A stretch of 15,992 bases of DNA from Candidatus Lloydbacteria bacterium RIFCSPLOWO2_02_FULL_54_12 (GTDB lineage: Bacteria; Patescibacteriota; Minisyncoccia; Phycocordibacterales; UBA6899). Each line of letters opens with the position of its first letter. Within the stretch, counting starts at the first letter, position 1. A model generated the notes under the pieces. It was not told the origin of the DNA and did not search any database. It worked only from the letters and a program-made list of their open reading frames with translations. The position numbers and the translations under genes are program-made. The DNA lies in contig MHLS01000022.1 in NCBI GenBank assembly GCA_001819095.1, forward strand, positions 28,841 to 44,832. The letters are read 5' to 3'. This document shows, piece by piece, positions 1 to 5,936 of this stretch.

Positions 1-46
1 ACTACCCGTGGCCTTGGAGTCGCTGTTACAGATTGCGCAATAGCGA

Positions 47-52
47 TATACT
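47..52 (+). promoter_or_regulatory. Putative -10 box of the PRTase gene
   Basis: TATACT ends 11 nt before the ATG at 64. No good -35 hexamer is visible 16-18 nt upstream, and no Shine-Dalgarno precedes the ATG, which suggests a very short or absent leader. Confidence 0.4.
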
Positions 53-63
53 TATCGGACACC

Positions 64-459
64 ATGCCAGAAAAAGTTGAGAAATATACGTGGGAAGAAT
101 TTGAGGAAGACTGCGTGAAGGTCGCCCTCTGGGCAGAAGGGCGGCATATCAAAAACGTCTACGGCATTCCCCGTGGAGGGCTCGTCGCCGCAGTGCGGCT
201 GTCGCACCTCTTGGACGTACCGGTCGTCCTTAACCGCGACGACATCTCACGCGACACGCTCATCATCGACGACATCATCGACAAGGGCGACACAGTCGAG
301 CGACTACTCTCGGTCATCGGAGAGCACCATCACGTGGCAAGTCTCTACTTCAACAAAGCGGCAAAACACGCACCGCACTTCTTCGCGCGAGAGCGGAAAA
401 GCTGGGTGCTCTTCCCGTGGGAGACGGAACGAACATCAAAATACGACAAAACTATTTAA
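64..459 (+). CDS. Phosphoribosyltransferase-family protein (short PRTase)
   Basis: A 131-aa protein with the type I phosphoribosyltransferase signature. The PRPP-binding loop is at residues 65-77 (TLIIDDIIDKGDT: hydrophobic strand, two acidic residues, then GDT). An upstream strand-loop (YGIPRGGLVAAVRLSHLL, residues 33-50) matches the substrate/pyrophosphate loop of xanthine/hypoxanthine-type PRTases, and the end has a conserved-looking WVLFPWE. Members of this family transfer a ribose-5-phosphate from PRPP to a nucleobase, but the substrate cannot be read from the sequence. It is short for the family (usually 150-200 aa), with a minimal hood region. The ATG at 64 has no Shine-Dalgarno sequence; a TATACT box lies 11 nt upstream (47-52), so the leader would be very short. 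The gene stands alone before a tRNA gene. The family call is firm; the base specificity is open. Confidence 0.85.
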   Translation: MPEKVEKYTWEEFEEDCVKVALWAEGRHIKNVYGIPRGGLVAAVRLSHLLDVPVVLNRDDISRDTLIIDDIIDKGDTVERLLSVIGEHHHVASLYFNKAAKHAPHFFARERKSWVLFPWETERTSKYDKTI

Positions 460-467
460 ACGGAGAC

Positions 468-563
468 AAAGTTTTCGTACAAGGACGGATCATGCCTGCC
501 CGTCCGAAGTCGGACGCAGGCGGGAAGAATTAATTCCTAAGGTCCGACCTTGTACGAACTTTT
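468..563. repeat. Long inverted repeat between PRTase and tRNA-Lys
   Basis: The left arm at 468-484 (aaag..ttcgtacaagg) is complementary to the right arm at 548-563 (ccttgtacgaactttt). Nested inside is a hairpin with arms at 495-506 and 511-520 around AAGT. The structure follows the PRTase stop by 8 nt, so it may end that transcript, but there is no clean T-run after the stem. The right arm also supplies a plausible -35 (TTGTAC) for the tRNA gene. Confidence 0.6.
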
Positions 564-578
564 CATCTCGTATAGAAT
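550..578 (+). promoter_or_regulatory. Putative promoter of tRNA-Lys
   Basis: TTGTAC at 550-555 and TAGAAT at 573-578 are separated by 17 nt. Transcription would begin about 5 nt before the mature tRNA 5' end at 590. Confidence 0.45.
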
Positions 579-589
579 GGCACAGTTAT

Positions 590-662
590 CCCCTCGTAGC
601 TCAGTTGGTAGAGCAGCTCGCTCTTAACGAGACGGTCGGAGGTTCGAATCCTCCCGGGGGGA
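590..662 (+). tRNA. tRNA-Lys (anticodon CTT)
   Basis: A complete cloverleaf can be drawn. The acceptor stem is 590-596 (cccctcg) with 655-661 (cgggggg), including one T-G pair. The D-stem is gctc/gagc (599-602/611-614). The anticodon stem is 616-620 with 628-632, closed by four pairs and with a G-A mismatch at the top. The loop CTCTTAA at 621-627 has anticodon CTT at 623-625. The T-stem is ggagg/cctcc with loop TTCGAAT at 643-649. The discriminator is A662 and CCA is not encoded. Its 3' end is copied twice more downstream (784 and 852). Confidence 0.95.
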
Positions 663-744
663 CTTGAGCGGAGCGAAAGGACACCCAAGCAACGCGAAGC
701 ATTGCGGGGAGGATGAGAAAGGACGAGCATGTCGCACGGAGCGC

Positions 745-872
745 AGCGAGTACGACGCGCGGTCCTGTACTGAACATGTAATGTTCGAATCCTCCCGGGG
801 GGACTTGAGCGGAGCGAGTACGACGCGCGGTCCTGTACTGAACATGTAATGTTCGAATCCTCCCCGGGGGGA
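745..872 (+). repeat. 68-bp tandem repeat carrying the tRNA-Lys 3' tail
   Basis: Two copies with a 68-nt period: 745-812 and 813-872 (the second incomplete). Each holds a small palindrome (GAACAT-GTA-ATGTTC) that runs straight into the T-loop, 3' T-stem and acceptor strand of the upstream tRNA-Lys (TTCGAATCCTCCC plus the G-run), at 784-802 and 852-871. The second copy has one extra C before the G-run. These tails lack D and anticodon arms and cannot be tRNAs. No protein-coding sense was found here. Confidence 0.85.
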
Positions 873-920
873 CAAAACGAAATTCAGGGAGTGCCCAACG
901 GCACTCCCTGCGTTTTGTCC
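870..920. repeat. Two-tier hairpin after the tRNA-tail repeats
   Basis: The outer stem is ggacaaaacg (870-879) with cgttttgtcc (911-920). The inner stem is agggagtgcc (886-895) with ggcactccct (900-909), with loop CAAC. It sits directly after the last tRNA-Lys tail. It could end transcription from the tRNA promoter, since TTTT is present in the distal arm, but there is no free T-run after the stem. Confidence 0.6.
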
Positions 921-1182
921 GGTCGGAGTATATCGTGAGCATCCGCCAAGGGCGGAGCGGAACGATACGAGACGAGACGAGGTCACGAGCACTTTGGCTT
1001 TTGGCGGCTTTTGCGCCAAAAGACTTAGTGACTCGGGACACATATCGGGCGGGATGTGTTTAGAAAACGTAAAGTAGCTTATGTTTTCTGGGGTCGCGAA
1101 CACTTACGTTTTTTTTGTTAGGCTCTGCGCTAAAAAACCCGAGTGTTCGTGACACAAAATAAGCCAAAGGTCACTGCCGTGC
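921..1182. other. Hairpin-rich noncoding stretch
   Basis: No believable gene. Three further hairpins follow one another: 931-967 (tatcgt/acgata outer, ccgcc/ggcgg inner), 981-1032 (gtcac/gtgac outer, cttttggcg/cgccaaaag inner) and 1094-1153 (gtcgcgaacact with agtgttcgtgac). Open frames on both strands here have no family features and overlap the tRNA gene or the repeats. Confidence 0.6.
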
Positions 1183-1188
1183 TATAAT
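1183..1188 (+). promoter_or_regulatory. Extended -10 box of the zinc-ribbon gene
   Basis: TGC-TATAAT matches the extended -10 pattern (TGN before TATAAT). No clear -35 is seen. It lies 30 nt before the chosen ATG at 1219. The same nonamer, TGCTATAAT, precedes the methyltransferase gene on the other strand. Confidence 0.6.
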
Positions 1189-1218
1189 TCCCGCGGGATC
1201 TTTCATGGAAAGTTTTTG

Positions 1219-1461
1219 ATGGAAAAAGGTTATCGACAGGTGCAATGCCCGGGGTGCCCCGCAATACTTCGCATAACGATCGCGGAAGCGCAATACGGCA
1301 AAACGCTTGAGATCACCTGTCCGAAATGCGACACGAAATGCCGCGCGACCATTCCCAAGCCTGCAAAAGAGACGGCGGCGGGAGATCCGTTGAGCGAAGC
1401 GTTCAAAGACGTTCTCGGCGGAAATATCTTCGGCGACCTCTTCGGGAGCGACAAGAAGTAG
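1219..1461 (+). CDS. Small zinc-ribbon protein (MJ0042-like)
   Basis: An 80-aa protein. The first 45 residues hold two Cys pairs (C10-x2-C13 and C34-x2-C37, with C41 nearby) separated by 20 residues containing YGKTLEITCP, the pattern of MJ0042-type zinc ribbons that bind one Zn ion. The tail is acidic and Gly/Phe-rich (residues 56-80, ending FGDLFGSDKK). Function is unknown; such ribbons often mediate protein or nucleic-acid contacts. An in-frame TTG at 1216 precedes the ATG at 1219; the ATG is preferred because GGAAAG at 1207-1212 lies 6 nt away. It is a single-gene unit with its own -10 box and terminator, between the tRNA-Lys and tRNA-Leu regions. Confidence 0.8.
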   Translation: MEKGYRQVQCPGCPAILRITIAEAQYGKTLEITCPKCDTKCRATIPKPAKETAAGDPLSEAFKDVLGGNIFGDLFGSDKK

Positions 1462-1467
1462 CGACAT

Positions 1468-1491
1468 CATCCGCCTGTGGCGGATGTTTTT
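1468..1491 (+). terminator. Intrinsic terminator of the zinc-ribbon gene
   Basis: The stem catccgcc (1468-1475) pairs with ggcggatg (1479-1486), loop TGT, followed by five Ts, 6 nt after the stop codon. Confidence 0.85.
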
Positions 1492-1525
1492 GTGCAGAAA
1501 AAGAAACTAGGATAGCATGAGGTCG

Positions 1526-1587
1526 ACGGGCAGGTGGCGAAACCCCATACCATCCGCCTAAGGCGGATGGTATGGGGCAAGTCCCGT
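1526..1587 (+). pseudogene. tRNA-Leu-like relic with a hairpin in place of its body
   Basis: AGGTGGCGAAA (1532-1542) is identical to the 5' part of the intact tRNA-Leu at 1696-1706. It is followed at once by a perfect 16-bp hairpin (1543-1558 with 1562-1577, loop TAA). Then comes CAAGTC (1578-1583), as in the tRNA T-loop, and CCCGT (1583-1587), which pairs with ACGGG (1526-1530). The anticodon arm is missing, so it is not a working tRNA. The relation to tRNA-Leu rests on short matches. Confidence 0.45.
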
Positions 1588-1675
1588 TTAAAGTGCTGGG
1601 GTGGCGAAATTGTCCCAAAACATACAGAGCGCGAAGCGCGACAATATGTTTCGAGATCCCGTTTGTTTGCGAGTG

Positions 1676-1683
1676 TATAAAAT
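1676..1683 (+). promoter_or_regulatory. Putative -10 of tRNA-Leu
   Basis: TATAAAAT lies 8 nt before the mature 5' end at 1692. No convincing -35 was found. Confidence 0.45.
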
Positions 1684-1691
1684 ATCAAAAT

Positions 1692-1773
1692 GGGTAGGTG
1701 GCGAAATTGGCAGACGCGCCAGCCTTAGGAGCTGGTCCCGCAAGGGGTGCGAGTTCAAGTCTCGCCCTACCCA
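1692..1773 (+). tRNA. tRNA-Leu (anticodon TAG)
   Basis: A complete class II tRNA. The acceptor is gggtagg (1692-1698) with cctaccc (1766-1772). The D-stem is gcg/cgc. The anticodon stem is ccagc/gctgg (1719-1723/1731-1735), with loop CTTAGGA and anticodon TAG at 1726-1728. The long variable arm is tccc-gcaa-gggg. The T-arm is gcgag/ctcgc with loop TTCAAGT. The discriminator is A1773; CCA is not encoded. All stems pair well, so this is the working copy. It lies inside the split copy spanning 1595-1922. Confidence 0.96.
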
Positions 1774-1982
1774 CTCGAGTAATGAAATGATCGCGCTCTG
1801 TATAACGGGATCCTCGAAAATGTATTTGCTTGCTACGCTCGCAAACATTTTCGGGGGCAGACGCACCAGCCTTAGGAGCTTGAGTCCGAAAGAACGTGGG
1901 AGTTCAAGTCTCCCCCCCAGCACTTTGTACGGGAAGCGCATTTCCTGCGGGAGAGTTCCGGACATCCCCTGCCCACCGATAG

Positions 1983-3392
1983 TTAGGACACGCGGAAGTT
2001 GCTGAACTGCCACGGATCGTCGTGATGGAGCGGTTCGGGGAATAATACACCCCGACCGTCAAGCGGGGTCCAGTCAGTATAGACACCCATCATTTTGCCC
2101 ATGTACGGCCGCGCAATGTCCATAACAACGCGGTGGTCGATCTCGTCCGCGTCGACGACGCCGGCGTCGGGATTGGCGATTGCCCAGACCATCCCGCCGA
2201 TCACACTTCCTGTGACCTGAAGGCTGGTCGCGCTGTTGTGCGGCACAAGCGCGCGCGCAGCATCGATGGTGAGATGCGAGCCGTACCAATATGCATTCTT
2301 CTTGTGTCCCATGAGGAGAACGCCAAGCTGGTCGGCGCCTCCGGGAAGGATCTCTTCGTTAATCAGACGCTGTTCGTCCTGCATCGTCCCGTTCCTCCCT
2401 GCAAGTTCGTGAAGCGAAAGTACCGCGTCGTCACAAGGACGATACGCATAATGCACGGTCGGGCGGTACCTGACCCTCTTCTCTCCATCGCGCACCGTCA
2501 GATAATCCGCAATGGAGATGGCCTCGTTGTGCGTGATGATCCACGAGTGTTGCGGTCCGGAGATCGGAGTCCAACTGCGCACCGCGGTGAGAAAGCCCGG
2601 CTGAAGCAGATAGATCGCGCTCTGTGACCCGTACCGGTGTTTGCGCGCGCCCTCGGGCAGTTTCTTCTCATGCGTACCCCATCCCATCTCGGACGGCTGA
2701 TTGCCTTCGGAACAGAATCCGTCGACCGACCAAGTGTTCACAAACTCGCCCATCTTCTTCCTTGCTTCGGCAACCTGCGTGTCGCGCTCGGCAATGTGTA
2801 TCGTTTTGATATCGAGTGCCATGGCAAGCTTTGCCCACTCCTCTTGGGTCGCCGGCGTCGTCGTTCCTAGCCCGATGTCTTTTGCGAGTTGAAGCAAAGC
2901 ATCTTTGACAAAGTGAGAGACGATTCCCGGATTTGCACCGTGCGCAATGATGGCCGTCGGGCGAGGCTCACTCGACCTCAACGCTCGGGCGCTTTCGCGG
3001 AGCGCGTAATTAGAACGCTCGGCAACGGAGCGTTTCGGGTCGGTATATTCCCCGCTCCACGGCTCGATACAGGTGTCGAGATAGAGCGCTCCCTCATTTT
3101 GGCAGTACTTGATAAGCGCGACCGAGGAGACATCCACTGAAAGGTTCAGGAGGAAATCACCGCGACTTACATGCGGCTTCAGTGCCTGCACATAATTCGA
3201 CGGTGTGAGCGGCCGAAGTATGAATCGAACGCCGTACTTCTCGGCAACATCCTTTCCGCGATCATCGGCGGTGATGATGACGACCCGCGACGGATCGAGA
3301 TCAAAGTGCCGAAACAAGAGGGGTAGTACACCCTGCCCTATACTTCCAAATCCAACGATTGTGACGTTGTGGGTAAACGGTTGTTTTTGCAT
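1983..3392 (-). CDS. hss: Homospermidine synthase
   Basis: A 469-aa protein, close to the ~470-480 aa of bacterial homospermidine synthase. Those enzymes join two putrescines, or putrescine and spermidine, in an NAD-dependent reaction to make the polyamine sym-homospermidine in the cytoplasm. The N-terminal Rossmann motif is VGFGSIGQG (residues 13-21), as in the saccharopine dehydrogenase-like fold. Further matches are the stretches around LNLSVDVSS, IAHGANPGIVSHFVKDAL and, near the C-terminus, GSVIGGMVWAIANPDAGVVDADEID. The start is the ATG at 3392, directly before the Rossmann strand; no strong Shine-Dalgarno is present. It has its own promoter (TTGACA-16-TATTCT). No putrescine-forming decarboxylase gene is nearby, so the substrate must come from elsewhere in the genome or from outside. 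Saccharopine dehydrogenase is the less likely alternative. Confidence 0.92.
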   Translation of the reverse strand: MQKQPFTHNVTIVGFGSIGQGVLPLLFRHFDLDPSRVVIITADDRGKDVAEKYGVRFILRPLTPSNYVQALKPHVSRGDFLLNLSVDVSSVALIKYCQNEGALYLDTCIEPWSGEYTDPKRSVAERSNYALRESARALRSSEPRPTAIIAHGANPGIVSHFVKDALLQLAKDIGLGTTTPATQEEWAKLAMALDIKTIHIAERDTQVAEARKKMGEFVNTWSVDGFCSEGNQPSEMGWGTHEKKLPEGARKHRYGSQSAIYLLQPGFLTAVRSWTPISGPQHSWIITHNEAISIADYLTVRDGEKRVRYRPTVHYAYRPCDDAVLSLHELAGRNGTMQDEQRLINEEILPGGADQLGVLLMGHKKNAYWYGSHLTIDAARALVPHNSATSLQVTGSVIGGMVWAIANPDAGVVDADEIDHRVVMDIARPYMGKMMGVYTDWTPLDGRGVLFPEPLHHDDPWQFSNFRVS

Positions 3393-3432
3393 TTCAAATA
3401 TATTTTCATAAATTTTGTTAACTATATGCCGT

Positions 3433-3460
3433 AGAATACGCGATGCAACCTTTATGTCAA
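3433..3460 (-). promoter_or_regulatory. Promoter of hss
   Basis: Read on the minus strand: TTGACA (3455-3460), 16-nt spacer, TATTCT (3433-3438), giving a leader of about 35 nt before the ATG at 3392. A second possible pair, TTGCAT (3443-3448) and TATAGT (3421-3426), overlaps it. Confidence 0.65.
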
Positions 3461-3545
3461 GAGTTTTTCGCGCAAAAACAGACCAAAACGTGTTCTGCCG
3501 CGACTCGCGCGAACGTAAATTGCCGGCTCACCTCTCCTTGCACAC

Positions 3546-3578
3546 AAAAAATCCGCACACCCAACGGGTATGCGGATT
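3546..3578 (-). terminator. Intrinsic terminator of ispH
   Basis: On the minus strand, the stem aatccgca plus accc/gggt pairing (3550-3557 with 3571-3578; 3559-3562 with 3566-3569) is followed by a T-run (A3546-A3551 on the plus strand), 8 nt after the ispH stop. Confidence 0.85.
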
Positions 3579-3585
3579 GTCGTAG

Positions 3586-4509
3586 TCATCTCGTGAATAT
3601 TTTGGGAAGCACGAAATGCACGTGCTCTTCTTCGAGCGTGACGGTCTCGTGACTCTTCGCGCCGAACTCCTGCAAACGCCGATGCGCTTCCTCGATCAGA
3701 TGCTCCGGTGTCGAAGCGCCGGAAGAAACACCGACGACCGCGACCCCGACGAACATCTCGGGCAAGAGCGCGCTTGCGTCCTCAACGAGGAACGTTTTCA
3801 CGCCCTCCCGTCGAGCCACCTCCACGAGACGGTTCGCATTCGAGCTTTCTTCCGAGCCAAAAATGAGGACGAGGTCGGCGCGTTGCGCGAGCGCCTTCAC
3901 CGCGTCTTGGCGGTTCTGTGTCGCATAACAGACGTCGGCCTTGCGAGGCCCCTCAATATGTGGAAATCGGCGCTTGAGCACCCCAACGATCTCCCGCACG
4001 TCGTCGACGCTTAAGGTCGTCTGTGTCGTATATGCGACACGTTCGGGATCCGGCACCTGAACTTGCTCGGCGTCCGAAACCGATTCCACGACCACGGTCT
4101 GCCTCGGCGCTTCGCCTTTCGTTCCGAGCACCTCGATATGCGTGCGGTGACCGATCACAATGACCGTTCTTCCCCCACCAGCATAACGTTTGACCTCGTG
4201 ATGCACCTTCGTCACCAAGGGACACACCGCATCGATGACCTCAAACCTCCGCGCACGTGCTTCGACGAAGCTCTCCGGCGGGGAACCGTGGGCGCTGAAA
4301 ACGACCCGCGAACCTTCTGGAATCTCCGACAAACGCTCCACAAAAATGACGCCGAGCCTCCGAAGCCGGTCCACCTCATGGCGGTTGTGCACGATCGCAT
4401 GTTTGACATAGAGCGGCAGACCGAAGTTTTTCAGTGCGGTCTCGACGACAGCGATAGCACGGTCGACGCCGGCGCAAAAACCCCTTGGTTTTGCAAAGAT
4501 CACATGCAT
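3586..4509 (-). CDS. ispH: 4-hydroxy-3-methylbut-2-enyl diphosphate reductase
   Basis: A 307-aa IspH/LytB, the last enzyme of the MEP isoprenoid pathway. It reduces HMBPP to IPP and DMAPP using a [4Fe-4S] cluster. All three cluster cysteines are present: C12 (RGFCAGV), C96 (AVCPLV) and C194 (DVCYATQNRQ). The substrate-binding residues are also present: H41 (HNRHEV), H74 (SAHGSPP), E126 (HIEVLGT), SSNANRL (residues 222-228) and SSGASTPE (262-269). The frame is open 74 codons further upstream, but family homology begins exactly at MHVIFAKPRGFCAGV, and GAGG lies about 7 nt before that ATG, so 4509 is the start. The promoter is TTGACC-17-TAGCCT. No other MEP gene lies in the window. Confidence 0.97.
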   Translation of the reverse strand: MHVIFAKPRGFCAGVDRAIAVVETALKNFGLPLYVKHAIVHNRHEVDRLRRLGVIFVERLSEIPEGSRVVFSAHGSPPESFVEARARRFEVIDAVCPLVTKVHHEVKRYAGGGRTVIVIGHRTHIEVLGTKGEAPRQTVVVESVSDAEQVQVPDPERVAYTTQTTLSVDDVREIVGVLKRRFPHIEGPRKADVCYATQNRQDAVKALAQRADLVLIFGSEESSNANRLVEVARREGVKTFLVEDASALLPEMFVGVAVVGVSSGASTPEHLIEEAHRRLQEFGAKSHETVTLEEEHVHFVLPKIFTR

Positions 4510-4543
4510 AAAAGCCTCTTTTTTGCCTACACAGACTCGCTTT

Positions 4544-4572
4544 AGGCTACTCAACAAAGCCCTGTGGGTCAA
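4544..4572 (-). promoter_or_regulatory. Promoter of ispH
   Basis: On the minus strand: TTGACC (4567-4572), 17-nt spacer, TAGCCT (4544-4549). It lies back to back with the promoter of the SPFH operon. Confidence 0.55.
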
Positions 4573-4591
4573 GGTAATTCCCTGATTTTGC

Positions 4592-4620
4592 TTGACTTTT
4601 TGGCTATTTTTTGGTACAGT
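4592..4620 (+). promoter_or_regulatory. Promoter of the SPFH operon
   Basis: TTGACT (4592-4597), 17-nt spacer, TACAGT (4615-4620). This implies a leader of about 105 nt before the ATG at 4734, long compared with most genes here. Confidence 0.7.
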
Positions 4621-4733
4621 ACCGTTAGAAATTCGTTGTAAAAAAACCGTCGGTCGGCCTAGGGGACAGCAACCATGCTCGCCCCGCTGCCGCCCGACGC
4701 TGTTCATGTACCGCAACAACACAAGGAGCAATC

Positions 4734-5933
4734 ATGTTTATCGCACTCGGAGTACTCTTGGGAATGTTGCTCGCGATCGGGACCGTCCTGCGCGCGACGA
4801 TCTCGCTCTGGCTTCCCGCCATTGCGAAGTGGCTCGAAAACGACCCGAAGCATCCGGAGAAATTCGCCGCGACGACTAGGGTAGGGCCGAACAAATCGAA
4901 GTTCAAGATGCGGGGCGGCAAAGTGGTGAGATTGCTTACCAACGTCCCCGGCTCAAAGAAGAAAGGCGGACCGACCGCGCCGGAGAAGTACGAGATCGTT
5001 CCGCTCGCGGCGGGCGAAGTGCTTCCGCCGGAGAATATGGGACTCATCGACGACGCCTTCTTCCGTTATAGCGGCTATCGCTTCTTCAACCCCTTCAGCG
5101 AGCGGATCTACATCTACGAGTTTCCGCGAACCGAAGAGGTGATGAGCGAGAACGGCGTACTCACGGTGCGCGGCAAAACCGACTGGTCCGACTACTTCCT
5201 CCTCGCGGAGCAGACGTATTCGTTCTCGATTGACAACGCCGAAACACTCCATGGCGAGAACGTGAAGGTAACCCTCCACGGCAAAGTCACGTTCCAGATC
5301 GTGAACCCCTTCAAGGCGGCATTCGCCGACAAGAAGTGGCATCAGCAATCGATCTCGGGCATACAGGTCCGCGGACGCAATTTCGTCCGTGCAAGAGACT
5401 TTGACACGCTCTTGGGCGAGGTCGGGAAGGAGTCGGACGAGCTCAAGGACACTATCGGCCGCGATCTCACGAAGGTGACCGACCAACTCGAAAGCGGTCC
5501 GGGAACCAGAGAGCTTTTCGGTGTTGTCGTGAAGCGCGTACAGGTCGAGACCATTGATATGACCGATGCCGAAGCGGAGAAATCGCGCACGGCGAAATAC
5601 ACCGCCCACCGCAACGCTGAAGTGACGAGCATCAATGCGAAAGCCGAAGCGGAGCGGAAGAAAACCGTTCGTGCCGCCGACGCGGAAGCTGACGCGAAAT
5701 ATGTGCTCAAGTACACGCGTGCCCTCAAAGCTGCGGGCCCGATCGGGACCAAACTGCTCGACCAGCAAACGCAACTTGGTGTCGCACAAAAAGCGGGCAC
5801 GGTCATCATGCAAATCGGCGGCGGGGCGACGATCGATCCGATCAACGCCCAGATCCTCGAAGAGCAGAAGAAAAGCAATGTGCTCTTAGAGCAGTCGCTT
5901 GCAGGCGGACGGCCACCGAAAAAAGGAGCCTAA
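4734..5933 (+). CDS. SPFH/band-7 domain membrane protein
   Basis: A 399-aa protein resembling stomatin/prohibitin-type scaffold proteins. A single N-terminal membrane segment (about residues 3-25) is followed by a basic linker and then a beta-rich region (about 115-275, with FFNPFSERIYIYEFPRTEE and ENVKVTLHGKVTFQIVNP). A charged Ala/Glu/Lys-rich helix follows (277-335, with repeated AEAEK/AKAEAERKK), as in the coiled coil after SPFH domains. The C-terminus is QIGGGATIDPINAQ and then a basic tail. Such proteins form membrane microdomains or oligomeric cages. The start has AAGGAG at 4723-4728, 5 nt from the ATG. The next gene begins 4 nt after its stop, so the two are translated together. The family is inferred from architecture; the partner process is unknown. 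Confidence 0.75.
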   Translation: MFIALGVLLGMLLAIGTVLRATISLWLPAIAKWLENDPKHPEKFAATTRVGPNKSKFKMRGGKVVRLLTNVPGSKKKGGPTAPEKYEIVPLAAGEVLPPENMGLIDDAFFRYSGYRFFNPFSERIYIYEFPRTEEVMSENGVLTVRGKTDWSDYFLLAEQTYSFSIDNAETLHGENVKVTLHGKVTFQIVNPFKAAFADKKWHQQSISGIQVRGRNFVRARDFDTLLGEVGKESDELKDTIGRDLTKVTDQLESGPGTRELFGVVVKRVQVETIDMTDAEAEKSRTAKYTAHRNAEVTSINAKAEAERKKTVRAADAEADAKYVLKYTRALKAAGPIGTKLLDQQTQLGVAQKAGTVIMQIGGGATIDPINAQILEEQKKSNVLLEQSLAGGRPPKKGA

Positions 5934-5936
5934 CCT

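Larger units (their letters stand above)
1595..1922 (+). pseudogene. Split tRNA-Leu(TAG) copy interrupted in the D-loop
   Basis: The 5' part is 1595-1612: acceptor gctgggg, then TG and gcgaaattg. The 3' part starts at about 1857. It carries the D-stem partner cgc (1862-1864) and the anticodon loop CTTAGGA with anticodon TAG (1871-1877). The T-arm gggag/ctccc has loop TTCAAGT at 1903-1909. The acceptor strand ccccagc (1915-1921) pairs perfectly with 1595-1601, and the discriminator is A1922. Between them lie 244 nt containing a complete second tRNA-Leu. The anticodon stem has one C-T mismatch and the variable arm pairs poorly, so a decayed copy is more likely than a spliced gene. Confidence 0.65.

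Noticed and set aside
745..872. Possible CRISPR array
   Set aside because: Two adjoining copies with no spacers, containing tRNA sequence; no cas genes in the window.
601..1103. Open frames on both strands over the tRNA-Lys tail repeats
   Set aside because: They overlap the tRNA or its repeats, and their repeated peptides (such as PPGGFEHYMFSTG) simply reflect the DNA repeat.
4510..4731. 74-residue N-terminal extension of IspH
   Set aside because: Catalytic homology begins at MHVIFAKPRG with a Shine-Dalgarno just upstream; the extension covers the promoter region.
4953..5813. A 286-codon minus-strand open frame
   Set aside because: It is antisense to the SPFH gene and follows its codon pattern; no family features.
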